Shown: positions 1 to 9,544 of the stretch, in pieces | How the letters are laid out: the number at the start of each line of letters is the position of its first letter | Numbering within the stretch: position 1 is the first letter of the stretch | DNA from: Planctomycetales bacterium | Lineage (GTDB): Bacteria; 4484-113 | Assembly: GCA_030606285.1 (NCBI GenBank) | Contig: JAUWGS010000007.1 | Span: 1 to 64,000, forward strand | Direction of reading: 5' to 3' | DNA length: 64,000 nt | Notes under the pieces: model-generated | The model's database searches: none | Seen by the model: the letters and a program-made list of their open reading frames with translations, nothing else | What the model was told of the DNA's origin: nothing | Position numbers and translations under genes: made by a program

Positions 1-2
1 CC

Positions 3-125
3 ACCGGCCCTGCCGAAGCCCTCAACCGTAAGATCGCCTTGCTCCGTCGCCAGGCTTGCGGCTATACTAATCTCGACAACTTCATCAGGAGAATCCTCTT
101 GCTCAATTCACCTGCCCACCATTAA
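3..125 (+). pseudogene. C-terminal end of an ISL3-family transposase (cut by window edge)
   Basis: Reading frame 3 is open from the window edge to a TAA at 123-125 and encodes 40 residues. They carry the pattern AEALNRKIALLRR then CGYTNLDNF and RRILL, which matches the conserved C-terminus of DDE transposases of the ISL3 family (the 'N-x-K-I ... R ... GY-x-N ... F ... R-I-L' block). The transposase would cut and paste its element. Whether the gene is whole upstream cannot be seen. No terminal inverted repeat is recognisable between its stop and the helicase coding sequence, so the element is probably partial at this end. Confidence 0.7.
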
Positions 126-291
126 CTATGAAGAGCCGAACAATAGCCGTGAACGACAAATTAAGCGTTTTGGGCTACAATTACGAGAGCTAGGGGAAGG
201 GTCACTGGTAAACGAGAATACGAAAAGCGCAACTAACCGCATCATCGAACAGGAGATCGAGCAGGCTAGAGAGCGGCTCCTGGACCTAACG

Positions 292-3200
292 ATGCGGAAC
301 CGCCTTCTGAACTTCCGCCCCACAAAGCGGAGCACCATCCTAGTTGTAGATGAGGTGCCAAGAGAGGTCTATGGAAGAGTAGTAATTGACGAGAGCAAGA
401 TGGAGTTCCGTCCCAGACGGGAAGAAAGTGAGCCTTTGTCCAACACGAGTCGACCTGCAATTGAAACTAACTGGGACGAGGAAATCGACCAATACGCCGA
501 TCTCTGGGGCCTTGATGAAACCGAACTGAATGCAACCCACACAGACCGTTATCTGCAGACCGATTTGGGCCCTACGGACCTTCAGCGTAGGCTGTTCTAT
601 ATCCGGCAGAAGGCGGAAACGGTGCTGGAGGAACAGGGATACACAGTACTGTTCTTGGCATTGGGGTTTCTCGAGTGGAAAGAGAGTCCAGAAGCTAGTC
701 AAGTCCGAAGGGCACCACTTATACTGTTGCCGGCGCAACTAGAGCGCCGCGCAGTAGGCAAGGCGTACAAAGTCAGCTGGACAGGCGAAGACATATACAC
801 AAACATCTCGCTTCAAGCTAAACTTCTCGATCAAGGAGTGGAGTTGCCAGACTTCGATATGCCGGATGACAAGTCTGGGATTGACGCTTATGCCGATGAT
901 GTGCAAAAGGCGATTGTGCCGCTGAAAGACTGGCGAGTAACAAGCGATATCTACCTAGGATTCTTCAACTTCACCAAGTTCGTGATGTACCGCGATCTCG
1001 ATGCACAGAGCTGGCCTAAGGAGCAAAGGCCATCGGAACATGCGCTCACCCAGGCCGTTATTGCACCTAAGGAAGAAATCCCAGAGCCTGGTGATTTCGC
1101 CGACGATGAGCGAAAAGTCGCTCAGCTTAGCGCCCGGAAGCTATACCACGTTAAAGATGCTGACTCGTCACAAGTGGCAGTCATTGAGATGGCGAAAGCT
1201 GGGCACAACCTAGTCGTTGAAGGGCCACCGGGCACAGGGAAATCGCAGACTATAGTAAATATGATTGCGGAGCTGCTAGTGACCGGCAAGACCGTGCTCT
1301 TCGTCAGTCAGAAGATGGCCGCGCTGGAGGTAGTTAAGGAGCGTCTTGATAACTGTGGCCGTGGCCTTGCTGATGCCTGCCTGCAACTGCATAGCCGCTA
1401 TGTTAACAAGCGCATGTTTCTTAGCCAGTTGGAGCGGACGATCAAAGCACCTCCCCCTACCGATATTCCGCTGAGAAATGAGTTTAGGGAACACGAACAT
1501 CTTACAGCAGACCTCAACGGCTACGTTCTTGCGCTTAAGGAACCTTTGAATCAACTTGGGCTCTCACCATATGACCTTTATGAGTTGCGTGAGAAAGTCA
1601 CGAAGCACTTTAGCGTCCGCGGCGTGGATTTCACTAGACTCACGCTCTCTGAACCTGGGAAGTGGACCGAGGAAGAGTATCAAGAAGGTATCAGGAAACT
1701 GCAGGACCTGTCGGTTGTCTTGCCTCATGTCGCGCCTGTTACTAAGCAGCCATGGCGGGCATGCGAACGGGAACGGATTCTGCCCAACGATGTTCGCGAA
1801 ATCCGCGAGTTAATCAAGAAGCACCGCGACGAGCTGATGGGATTGCAGCGCCTACTAGAAGAGTTGGACGAAGTTAGTGCCGTTGGCAAGCCCCAGTATT
1901 TGAGTAGTACACGACTCGCTATTGCGGCAGCGCGTGTGATGGCAGCTGCTCGCCCTGCGGACCGTAGCGTACTTTTGAATGATGAATGGAACCAGCCTAG
2001 TGTAACCGCACAACAACTCTTGGATGACGTTGCATCTCTCCAGAAGCAGCTAAGAACGCTGGAATTACTCTTTCTCCCCGAGGCGTTTTCACGCGACATC
2101 GCCGCGTTGAAAGGGAGGCTAGCTGAAGCAGGTAGACGGTGGTTTAGGTTCTTCTTGCTCCGCTATTGGCGCGCGCGCACGGAAGCAGCCGCGCTATACC
2201 AGGTACGTGCCAGAAGAAACACACAACAAGTTCTTGCTGATCTGGATCGCTTAGCCCAATTTCTAGAACTGCGCAGACGGTTAGCAATCGACGAGGAAAA
2301 AGGACGAGGGCTTTTCGGTCACCATTGGAAGGGCGAAGACAGCGATGTTCCCTTGTTGCGAAAGTTTGCCCACTGGATTACTGAGTTTCGCCGGCAAGTA
2401 ATCGAGGGCTACTTAACCGCGCGAGCGGTTGAGCTGGCGGAAGCAGGTGTTGACAGACACCGAGTTATTGAGGTCGTGAAGCGAATCGAGCAGCAGTTGA
2501 CCGCGGTTGTTGAAGTGAGAGACAGACTAGTCCAACGATTGTCGCTTGACTATGACCTAGCGTTCGGAACGCCGCCTGATGAGGCACCTTTCGCGGAGTG
2601 GCTGGAAGTGCTGGAGACGTGGGTGGATGCGACAGACCAACTGCCGCGCTGGTCCGATTGGGTGAGGCTGAAGCGAGAACTCACTGCTACCGTTGCCGAA
2701 CCTCTCGTTTCGCTGGTTGAGCAAGACCTTGTTGCTGCAGTGGACTTAGTGCCCACACTTGAGGGCAACTTGGCGGATGCCTTGCTTACACTCGCTTTCG
2801 AACAACGTCCTGCCCTGGCGGACTTCATTGCAGAACTCCACGAAAGGAAGATATCGAACTTCATTGAGTTGGACGAGCACATAATCAGCCTCAACCAGCA
2901 GCGTCTGGCCCGCAGGCTTTGGGAAGCGCGCCCACAGATTGCGGGTGGGGCTTCGCGCCACTCAGAGGCTGGAATCCTGCTTGGTCAGATCAATCGCAAG
3001 CGCGGACATATGCCGATTCGAAAACTCATGAAGAGCATTGGTCACCTCATTCAGAAGATCAAGCCTTGTTTCATGATGAGCCCGCTTTCAATAGCGCAAT
3101 TCCTTGCTCCTGGCGTGAGCAGTTTCGACGTCATCATTTTCGATGAGGCAAGCCAAGTGCGCCCAGAGGATGCAATAGGAGCTCTACTAAGAGGCAACCA

Positions 3201-5022
3201 GCTGGTTGTGATGGGCGACACCCATCAACTGCCTCCTACGAGCTTCTTTGACAAGATTAGTATGGGAGACGAGTACCCGGAAGAGGATGAAGACGAGGGT
3301 ACCACTAGCGTCACAAAAGTCGAGAGCATACTACACCAATGCAGACGGAGTTTCCCAAGCAAGACCCTCCGCTGGCACTACCGCAGCCGTCATGAGTCGT
3401 TAATAGCTGTCTCCAACCAGGAGTTCTACGAGAACAGCTTATTAATTTATCCTTCATCTGTTGATACGTCACCTAATTTAGGGCTTGAATTCGTACACTT
3501 GCCAGATACGGTCTATGACCGTGGACGGTCTGCTACCAATCGAGAGGAGGCGCGAGCGGTGATCAACGCCGCCTTCGATCATTATCGCCAGTTCCCGGAC
3601 AAAAGTTTGGGGGTCGGCGCATTCAGCATCAAGCAGCAACAGGCGATTCTCGAAGAGCTGGAAATGCAGCTAAGGCTGCATCCAGAAATGGAGGAGTTTT
3701 TCGTCAGCACCCGCGAGGAGCATTTCTTCGTGAAGAACCTTGAGACGATCCAAGGCGATGAGCGCGATGTGATCTTCATCAGCATTGGATATGGATTTGA
3801 CATTAATCACAAGCTCACCAGGCATTTCGGTCCGGTGAACAGGGACGGCGGCGAACGCCGTCTAAATGTGCTGATTACTCGCGCGCGCGAAAGGTGTGTT
3901 GTGTTCAGCAACTTCCGTGCCCAGAACTTAGCCCTTGACGAAAGCAGTCCCGTCGGTCTGCGGGCTCTCAAGACGTTTCTTGAGTACGCAGAGAGCCGGA
4001 AGCTGCGCAGCATTGTAGAGACTCGTCGTGACACAGATTCGCCCTTTGAGGACTCGGTCTACGAGTTCTTGCGCGACCATGGATATGAGGTTCGAAAGCA
4101 GGTAGGCTGTGCTGGGTACCACATTGACCTTGCCATTGTCGACCCCGAAGCACCTGGGAGATACTTGCTTGGAATTGAATGCGATGGGGCGCAGTACCAC
4201 TCTTCCCCAGTTGCCCGTGACCGCGACCGGTTACGGCAGAGAGTGCTTGAGAATCTGGGGTGGCGGATTCATCGGATATGGTCTACTGACTGGTATCGAA
4301 ACCGCGTCGAAGCTCAGGAAAGACTGCTCGCAGCCGTCGAATCTGCAAAGTATGACAGTCACGAATTCGGTAAGCCAGTAAATGGCGATGCTACCCAACT
4401 CATAGATTATCCGACTGATTGTGTTGAGCGGCAGCCTAATTCTGACCAACAGGGAACCGCCTTTCCGCTGGTAGCACGTATTCCTGAATACAAGAAATGC
4501 GGGGATTTAGGCATTGAGATATACGGCGAATTGCATCAATACCCTCCGAGATTCATGGCCATAGCTATTAAAAGGATCGCCGAGATTGAAGGGCCAGTGC
4601 ATATTGACGAAGCTGTCAATCGCATTCGCGCCGCGTGGGGGCTAAGACGCGCTGGTAGCCGCATAAGAGACGCCGTTCGCTGGGGTATCGAGCACGCTGA
4701 GCGCGTAAAGTTTATCGAAGTGAAAGGTGCTTTCATTTGGCTTGCGGGACAAGCCCTAGCTCCACTAAGGTGCCGCACTGGTGACCCGGCTGCAAAGATC
4801 GAGTACATTTGCGACGAGGAAATCGTTGAAGCTGTTCGTACAATACTAAAGGCTCAATTCGCGACGGAGCGCACTGAGTTGGCTACGCAGGCTGCACGGC
4901 TTCTGGGCTTCCATGCTGTGCATAGTTCTACATCTGAGCGTGTGCAATTTGTCATAGGACAGCTTATGGAGTCCAATGAACTAAGGTTACTCGCTAACGG
5001 CATGGTTGATTTGGCAACGTAG
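292..5022 (+). CDS. DUF4011 / superfamily 1 helicase / PD-(D/E)XK nuclease / DUF3320 protein
   Basis: Giant cytoplasmic helicase-nuclease of the kind found in antiphage loci. The first Met of the frame gives 1576 aa, but the conserved DUF4011 signature runs across it: the codons just upstream read RERLLDLT and continue into RNRLLNFR, so translation must begin earlier. The frame is open back to base 1 with no ATG, GTG or TTG, so the true start is missing or unusual. Walker A GPPGTGKS lies near residue 311, Walker B DEASQ near 951, GDTHQLPPT near 978, QGDERDV near 1150 and the late helicase motif LNVLITRARER near 1190. A Vsr-like/MTES_1575 nuclease follows (about 1245-1335; D then ECDGAQYH). 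A DUF3320 region near 1400-1460 follows that. Its base composition is AT-richer than the neighbours. The order resembles Hhe-type single-gene defence proteins; that role is inferred. Confidence 0.85.
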   Translation: MRNRLLNFRPTKRSTILVVDEVPREVYGRVVIDESKMEFRPRREESEPLSNTSRPAIETNWDEEIDQYADLWGLDETELNATHTDRYLQTDLGPTDLQRRLFYIRQKAETVLEEQGYTVLFLALGFLEWKESPEASQVRRAPLILLPAQLERRAVGKAYKVSWTGEDIYTNISLQAKLLDQGVELPDFDMPDDKSGIDAYADDVQKAIVPLKDWRVTSDIYLGFFNFTKFVMYRDLDAQSWPKEQRPSEHALTQAVIAPKEEIPEPGDFADDERKVAQLSARKLYHVKDADSSQVAVIEMAKAGHNLVVEGPPGTGKSQTIVNMIAELLVTGKTVLFVSQKMAALEVVKERLDNCGRGLADACLQLHSRYVNKRMFLSQLERTIKAPPPTDIPLRNEFREHEHLTADLNGYVLALKEPLNQLGLSPYDLYELREKVTKHFSVRGVDFTRLTLSEPGKWTEEEYQEGIRKLQDLSVVLPHVAPVTKQPWRACERERILPNDVREIRELIKKHRDELMGLQRLLEELDEVSAVGKPQYLSSTRLAIAAARVMAAARPADRSVLLNDEWNQPSVTAQQLLDDVASLQKQLRTLELLFLPEAFSRDIAALKGRLAEAGRRWFRFFLLRYWRARTEAAALYQVRARRNTQQVLADLDRLAQFLELRRRLAIDEEKGRGLFGHHWKGEDSDVPLLRKFAHWITEFRRQVIEGYLTARAVELAEAGVDRHRVIEVVKRIEQQLTAVVEVRDRLVQRLSLDYDLAFGTPPDEAPFAEWLEVLETWVDATDQLPRWSDWVRLKRELTATVAEPLVSLVEQDLVAAVDLVPTLEGNLADALLTLAFEQRPALADFIAELHERKISNFIELDEHIISLNQQRLARRLWEARPQIAGGASRHSEAGILLGQINRKRGHMPIRKLMKSIGHLIQKIKPCFMMSPLSIAQFLAPGVSSFDVIIFDEASQVRPEDAIGALLRGNQLVVMGDTHQLPPTSFFDKISMGDEYPEEDEDEGTTSVTKVESILHQCRRSFPSKTLRWHYRSRHESLIAVSNQEFYENSLLIYPSSVDTSPNLGLEFVHLPDTVYDRGRSATNREEARAVINAAFDHYRQFPDKSLGVGAFSIKQQQAILEELEMQLRLHPEMEEFFVSTREEHFFVKNLETIQGDERDVIFISIGYGFDINHKLTRHFGPVNRDGGERRLNVLITRARERCVVFSNFRAQNLALDESSPVGLRALKTFLEYAESRKLRSIVETRRDTDSPFEDSVYEFLRDHGYEVRKQVGCAGYHIDLAIVDPEAPGRYLLGIECDGAQYHSSPVARDRDRLRQRVLENLGWRIHRIWSTDWYRNRVEAQERLLAAVESAKYDSHEFGKPVNGDATQLIDYPTDCVERQPNSDQQGTAFPLVARIPEYKKCGDLGIEIYGELHQYPPRFMAIAIKRIAEIEGPVHIDEAVNRIRAAWGLRRAGSRIRDAVRWGIEHAERVKFIEVKGAFIWLAGQALAPLRCRTGDPAAKIEYICDEEIVEAVRTILKAQFATERTELATQAARLLGFHAVHSSTSERVQFVIGQLMESNELRLLANGMVDLAT

Positions 5023-5024
5023 AT

Positions 5025-6590
5025 TCAAAATCCGCCGCCGAACATAATCGCGCCGGCGAGCAATCCTAAAAACGCCACCAGCCAGACCCAGGCTATTGTC
5101 GCGCGCGTCAGATCCAGCACCCGCACGCGGAGGAATCCCGCCAGCCATGCGTTGTGCGTATTCGTGGGATCGCACACGCCCTGCATCATCCCCACGGAGA
5201 AAAACGCCACCATCAGCAGCGGCGCCGCGAGCTTCCCCGCCTCCATCAACAATCCCACAATGCCGCTACCCATTCCGTACAAATTGAGCGGCCCGCGATA
5301 AAGCGCCAGTGGCGCAAACACGGTAAACGCCGCAATATACAGCACCGGCGTGCGCGGAATTAGCCCGGTTATCAGCGGCCGCACCGCTTCCGTAACTTCA
5401 GGCAGCATCGTCGCCTGCAGCAACATCCCGATGCCGAAAAGCAGCAGTATCGCCGGGATGGCCATCTTGAATCCGCCATAGCAGGCGCGCATCACGCGGT
5501 TGGCTTCGCCGCCTGCAGCGGGCCTGCCCGCCATAGCCCTCCTTCGGGACGCCAAAGCGCCCTTCGGCGCGACGGAGTCTTTAGCGACGGCGGGCGTCCA
5601 GCTCGCAGCGTGCGCGTATAAAACGCCCAAGAACAGCGCTGGAACGATGCCTAAGCTAAACTCGCCGAAGTAGCCCAGAGACTTCCCAAGATTGGCCGTG
5701 AGCAAAAGTAGCAACGGGTAAATGAGCGCCGCGATGGACAGCGCGTGCACCCGCCCCGGCAAAAACGCCGCGCCGGTGAATAGCCGCGCCAGTACCGCAA
5801 TCGTCAGCGCAGCCGTGACCGCCGCAAGCAGCCAAAACAGCGCGAGCTTCACCACGGCGAACGCTGCGGAATAGCGCAGTATCACCGCGCTTGCCACAAT
5901 GAAGACGACCGCCACGGCGACGGTCGCCGCCATTTCGGATTTGCGCACGCCCTGTTCGCGGTGCACGCGCACGAAAACGAACGCCGCGGTTACCGCTAAA
6001 AATATCACGAACAGCGTGAGCGCATACGGGATGATGCGCTCCTGCGGCAGCCCCAGCACGGAAATATATAGCTGCCAGTTCACCGGGTTTAAGCATCCGC
6101 CCAGCGAAAGCGCCAATAAAAACACCGCGCCCGCCGTGAGCGGCTCTAAGCCCATCGCCAGCATCAGCGGCAGCGCCGTCGTCGCGACCATAATCACCGC
6201 GCCAAGTCCGCCCAGGTTGGTGAACAGCAGCGCGATTACGAGCGTTAGCAGAAGCGTGAGCATGAACGGCGAATCGCCGGAAAACTCCGCCGCGTAGCGC
6301 ACCAAAAACTTCGCGATGCCCGCGTCCTCCACTTGCGCCGCCAGCACCGCTCCGAGCACGACGGCGACGATTAGCGCCGAAAGGCGGGTGAATCCCGCGC
6401 CGATGACCGTTCCGAATATCGCGTTTAGCGGTTCGGCGAACTGTCCGCTGAAGATCTGCGGCGCGAACGCTACGAGCGCAAGCAGTATCGCAGCGACGGG
6501 CAGCACGAGCGCGGTTGGCGGCCGCACGATGAACAGGAAAAGCCCCATCCCCACGATGACGGCGATGAGCAAAACGCCCAGCCAGAGCAT
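5025..6590 (-). CDS. Multispanning permease, ion-transporter superfamily (GntP/CitMHS-like)
   Basis: A 521-residue inner-membrane protein with about a dozen hydrophobic helices and two inverted-looking halves. Each half has a glycine-rich re-entrant-like stretch (TNLGGLGAVIM in the first, CDPTNTHNAW in the second), typical of gluconate/citrate/dicarboxylate-type carriers. The substrate cannot be named. The frame extends to 6605, but TATAAT sits at 6602-6597 on this strand and the ATG at 6590 is 6 nt downstream, so I start there (leaderless). A cytoplasmic loop coded by about 5516-5602 is rich in Ala/Arg/Gly and built from palindrome-like DNA, unlike the rest. The gene converges on the helicase with 2 bp between them and diverges from the zinc-finger gene. 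Confidence 0.7.
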   Translation of the reverse strand: MLWLGVLLIAVIVGMGLFLFIVRPPTALVLPVAAILLALVAFAPQIFSGQFAEPLNAIFGTVIGAGFTRLSALIVAVVLGAVLAAQVEDAGIAKFLVRYAAEFSGDSPFMLTLLLTLVIALLFTNLGGLGAVIMVATTALPLMLAMGLEPLTAGAVFLLALSLGGCLNPVNWQLYISVLGLPQERIIPYALTLFVIFLAVTAAFVFVRVHREQGVRKSEMAATVAVAVVFIVASAVILRYSAAFAVVKLALFWLLAAVTAALTIAVLARLFTGAAFLPGRVHALSIAALIYPLLLLLTANLGKSLGYFGEFSLGIVPALFLGVLYAHAASWTPAVAKDSVAPKGALASRRRAMAGRPAAGGEANRVMRACYGGFKMAIPAILLLFGIGMLLQATMLPEVTEAVRPLITGLIPRTPVLYIAAFTVFAPLALYRGPLNLYGMGSGIVGLLMEAGKLAAPLLMVAFFSVGMMQGVCDPTNTHNAWLAGFLRVRVLDLTRATIAWVWLVAFLGLLAGAIMFGGGF

Positions 6591-6596
6591 TAACCG

Positions 6597-6602
6597 ATTA
6601 TA
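6597..6602 (-). promoter_or_regulatory. -10 box TATAAT of permease gene
   Basis: TATAAT on the minus strand, 6 nt before the ATG at 6590. There is no room for a Shine-Dalgarno site, which suggests a leaderless transcript. Confidence 0.6.
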
Positions 6603-6653
6603 CATGCAACGCGAAATGGCGCGGCGCGAAAATTCCTGTTACCATTATCTGCC

Positions 6654-7130
6654 GTGGCTGACGAGAACCACCAGGAGCGGGTGCGACGCGCAATCGCCGA
6701 GCTAAGGCGCAAACGGGCGCAGCCGCAGCACGCGCCTGCCGTGATAGTGCGCAAGGAGCCGGTGGTGCCGCGCGTGCGCGTTCCGCTCGAAATCCCCGAC
6801 CACCGCTGCGCCATCTGCGGGAAGATCCCGGAGGCTGGAGTATCGCTGCCGGTGGAGACCGTGGTGTACTTCTGCACCGAGCACCTGAGAATCGGCCGGC
6901 GCATCGCCGAGAAAGCCTGGAAGTATTACAAGCGGCGCAGGAAGCTGGAAGAATTCCTGCGGGCGAAAAAGGAGCGCCTGGACGGTCTGCTCGAGCGCGC
7001 GACTTCGCAGCGCTACTGCCCGTTTTGCGGTCAGACGCTGGTCGAGGAGATTGCGAACAACGGCAAGACCGTGCGCTTCTGCCCTTCCTGCGACACCGAA
7101 TTCTACGACACCAAAGCCGAAGTTGACTGA
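6654..7130 (+). CDS. Small basic protein with two zinc-binding clusters
   Basis: Unrecognised 158-residue protein. It has a charged N-terminus and then a first metal site C52-x2-C55 ... C74-x2-H77 (CAIC, CTEH). A lysine/arginine-rich helix follows (about 85-118). A second zinc ribbon is C122-x2-C125 ... C143-x2-C146 (CPFC, CPSC). Both clusters are complete, so the protein is probably folded and functional, perhaps in nucleic acid binding. It starts at a GTG; TACCAT at 6640-6645 lies 8 nt before, matching the leaderless pattern. It is divergent from the permease and followed by a repeat-rich gap. Confidence 0.65.
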   Translation: MADENHQERVRRAIAELRRKRAQPQHAPAVIVRKEPVVPRVRVPLEIPDHRCAICGKIPEAGVSLPVETVVYFCTEHLRIGRRIAEKAWKYYKRRRKLEEFLRAKKERLDGLLERATSQRYCPFCGQTLVEEIANNGKTVRFCPSCDTEFYDTKAEVD

Positions 7131-7469
7131 ATATTCCCTGTAGGGCGGGGTCTCCGCGCCCCGCCTGTGGCGGGGTGCGGTCTCGCCTTCGACCCTGAGG
7201 CTCAGACCCGAAGGGTGCCGCACCTTCTTCTGTAGGGGTTTATGCGCCTGTGGCGTACACGGCACGCCGTGCCCTCCTCCCAAGAGTAGGCGGTGCTGAC
7301 CGGCGCCGCTCTGCTCTGCTGCTTGCCCGCGCCCCCCATGGGTAGGCCGGGCTTCAGCCTGAGTTCAGCCGAACGGCTAACCAGCCCGGCTTTTAGAACC
7401 AGACCAGTTTGTTTCCCGAAAACCGCTAGCGGGTAAAGTCTTACTGACAGGGAAGTACGGAGGGAAACC
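7131..7469. repeat. Gap of 339 bp filled with short palindromic repeats
   Basis: No gene seen. The stretch is a string of GC-rich inverted repeats of the type found across the window: a tgtagggcgggg...ccccgcc module, a GGTGCGG...CCGCACC module, a ggcacgccgtgcc palindrome and an agccggg/cccggc pair around 7350-7395. Its right end (from about 7435) supplies the leader and the SD gagg for the next gene. Confidence 0.7.
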
Positions 7470-9353
7470 ATGCGTTCCAGTCAGGTCATCCGGCTAGTGC
7501 TCGCATTCGCGGCGGTCTGCCTTGCGGTTACGCTTGCCACCTGCGGCGGCAAACGCACGTCGAATCCGCCAATCGTCAGGAGCGGCGGCTTCCAAGCCGC
7601 CGATTATCCCGCTGACACCCTTGATGAACTCGCTGCGCTCGAAACTCCCACCGGCGTGGATGAGGAGTTGTTCCAACAACTGAAGGATGCGTTGGGGGAA
7701 GCGCTCCAAGAAACCCGGAGTGGTGAACTCCAGTTCGCCACACCTTTAGGAGTCTCGCGACCTGGAGGTCGCGAGTCCGACCGGAATGTATCCACGCCCC
7801 CCATCGGCGAGCCCAACCGCGTCACCGATCTCGCCATCACCGACAACGGCGACAGCACCTTCACGCTTTCCTGGCACTACCGCAACCTCGGCGACTACGA
7901 TCAGAACGGCACGGTGGACATCTTGGACATCCTTTCTCTCGCCGAGCACTACGGCGAAGAAGTCCCGGACGACGATGACAACTCGCTCCAGGCCGTCATC
8001 GACGGCTCCGGCAACGGCATCGTAGACATCGCCGATATCACACCGCTGGCGATGAACTATGGGGCGAACTGCGCGGGGTATTCCATCCAGACCTCGGATG
8101 CGGGAGAAGGCCCGTTCACGGAAATACTAAGTGCCCCATTAAGTGCCGCTTCAGGCGAGGCGAGGAGAGTATTCGATGTGGAGTTGCCAACTGACTCAAG
8201 TGGCTATGCTCGCGTACTATCATTTGACTGTGAAGGAACTCCTGGCGTCGAAGGCATTGCAGTACAGTTGCCTTCTCTTGGCGGTCGAGGGGATTGGTGG
8301 ATGTTCGGAAGGGAACCTACGCACAACAGGAGAAGCCCATACGTGGGTGCACAATTCCCAAATCTCAAGTGGAGATATCAGACAGAACGCCGGATAGAAT
8401 CCAGTCCGGCCATCGGTCTCAGCGGAACCATATACGTGGGAAGCTGGGATGGTTATGTTTACGCGATTACACCGCAAGGAACTCTCATGTGGAAGTATGA
8501 GACTGGAGGCTTGGTGGGCTCCAGTCCGGCAATAGGCGAGGATGGCACGGTCTATGTAGGCAGTTACGACCACTACCTGTATGCCATTAGTCCCGACGGA
8601 ACCCTCAAGTGGAGATACGAGATGAGCAACTCGGTGACCTCCAGTCCAGCAATAGGTGCCGATGGAACCATTTACGTGGGGGGGTACTACCGATACTTAT
8701 ACGCCATCATAGATAACGAAATTGAAGGTACGCTCAAATGGCGATATGAGACAGACGCGGCTATGCACCTTTCATGTCCAGCGGTAGGTGCCGATGGCAC
8801 GGTCTACGTCGGTGGAGGCTATGACAATTGCGTATATGCCTTCGACGATAGCGGAACTGAAGGAATCCTCAAGTGGCAATTCGAGACTAGCGAAAACGCC
8901 ACCGTGACCTCCAGTCCGGCGATTGGCGCTGATGGCACCATTTATGTCGGATGCTTGGATAACTATCTCTATGCCATCAATCCCGATGGGACGCTCAGAT
9001 GGCGCTATCTGACGGGAGATTGGGTACTCTCAAGTCCAGCTATTGCTGTAGATGGCACTATATATGTGGGAAGCGGGGACCACTTCGTCTACGCCATCGA
9101 GGATAACGAAACCGAAGGATCACTGAAGTGGAGATACTGCTGCACGGGGTATGTGTTGTCCAGCCCAGCGATAGGTGCCGATGGCACCGTTTATGTCGGT
9201 TGCGGGTACAACTTCGTTGCCATCAGCCCGATAGGAACGCTGAAATGGGAATATAAAACTGACGGCAGCGTGTCGTCCAGTCCGGCGATAGGTGCTGATG
9301 GCTCCCTTTACGTAGGAAACCTAGATGGCTATCTTTACGCATTCGGGGACTAG
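7470..9353 (+). CDS. Lipoprotein with dockerin-like domain and eight-bladed PQQ-type propeller
   Basis: Secreted lipoprotein of 627 residues. Signal peptide with lipobox LATC (C25). Residues about 141-198 contain two dockerin/EF-hand-like calcium loops (DYDQNGTVDILDI and a DGSGNGIVDIADI copy). From about residue 270 to the end come eight repeats of SSPAIGxDGTIYVGS...YLYAI...GTLKWRYET, a beta-propeller of the PQQ-enzyme type without visible catalytic residues. Likely a surface or extracellular binding or scaffold protein. SD cggaggg sits before the ATG. Two perfect palindromes lie inside the coding sequence (7583-7602, 7754-7775) and are translated in the linker before the dockerin region, which looks like in-frame insertion of the genomic repeats. 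Confidence 0.8.
   Translation: MRSSQVIRLVLAFAAVCLAVTLATCGGKRTSNPPIVRSGGFQAADYPADTLDELAALETPTGVDEELFQQLKDALGEALQETRSGELQFATPLGVSRPGGRESDRNVSTPPIGEPNRVTDLAITDNGDSTFTLSWHYRNLGDYDQNGTVDILDILSLAEHYGEEVPDDDDNSLQAVIDGSGNGIVDIADITPLAMNYGANCAGYSIQTSDAGEGPFTEILSAPLSAASGEARRVFDVELPTDSSGYARVLSFDCEGTPGVEGIAVQLPSLGGRGDWWMFGREPTHNRRSPYVGAQFPNLKWRYQTERRIESSPAIGLSGTIYVGSWDGYVYAITPQGTLMWKYETGGLVGSSPAIGEDGTVYVGSYDHYLYAISPDGTLKWRYEMSNSVTSSPAIGADGTIYVGGYYRYLYAIIDNEIEGTLKWRYETDAAMHLSCPAVGADGTVYVGGGYDNCVYAFDDSGTEGILKWQFETSENATVTSSPAIGADGTIYVGCLDNYLYAINPDGTLRWRYLTGDWVLSSPAIAVDGTIYVGSGDHFVYAIEDNETEGSLKWRYCCTGYVLSSPAIGADGTVYVGCGYNFVAISPIGTLKWEYKTDGSVSSSPAIGADGSLYVGNLDGYLYAFGD
7583..7602. repeat. Perfect palindrome inside dockerin lipoprotein gene
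   Basis: Nine-bp arms CGGCGGCTT / AAGCCGCCG around a 2-nt centre, in frame within the poorly conserved N-terminal linker. Confidence 0.7.
7754..7775. repeat. Perfect palindrome inside dockerin lipoprotein gene
   Basis: Ten-bp arms CTCGCGACCT / AGGTCGCGAG around GG, translated as part of the linker. Confidence 0.7.
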
Positions 9354-9544
9354 TGCCCTAGGCAATCTATAACTCCCCATTTGCTAGTAAACCGTAGTCA
9401 GCAACTTCCATACTCTGCTGCGTACTTTGTCCCAGTTGTTTATACTCCTCTTCCATCTCAATCCCAGAATTTAACCCAAATCAGTGTCCGCTTTTTGCCA
9501 GAACCTGCTATAATAGTTAATGAGCGTAGAAATACGCGAAAGAT

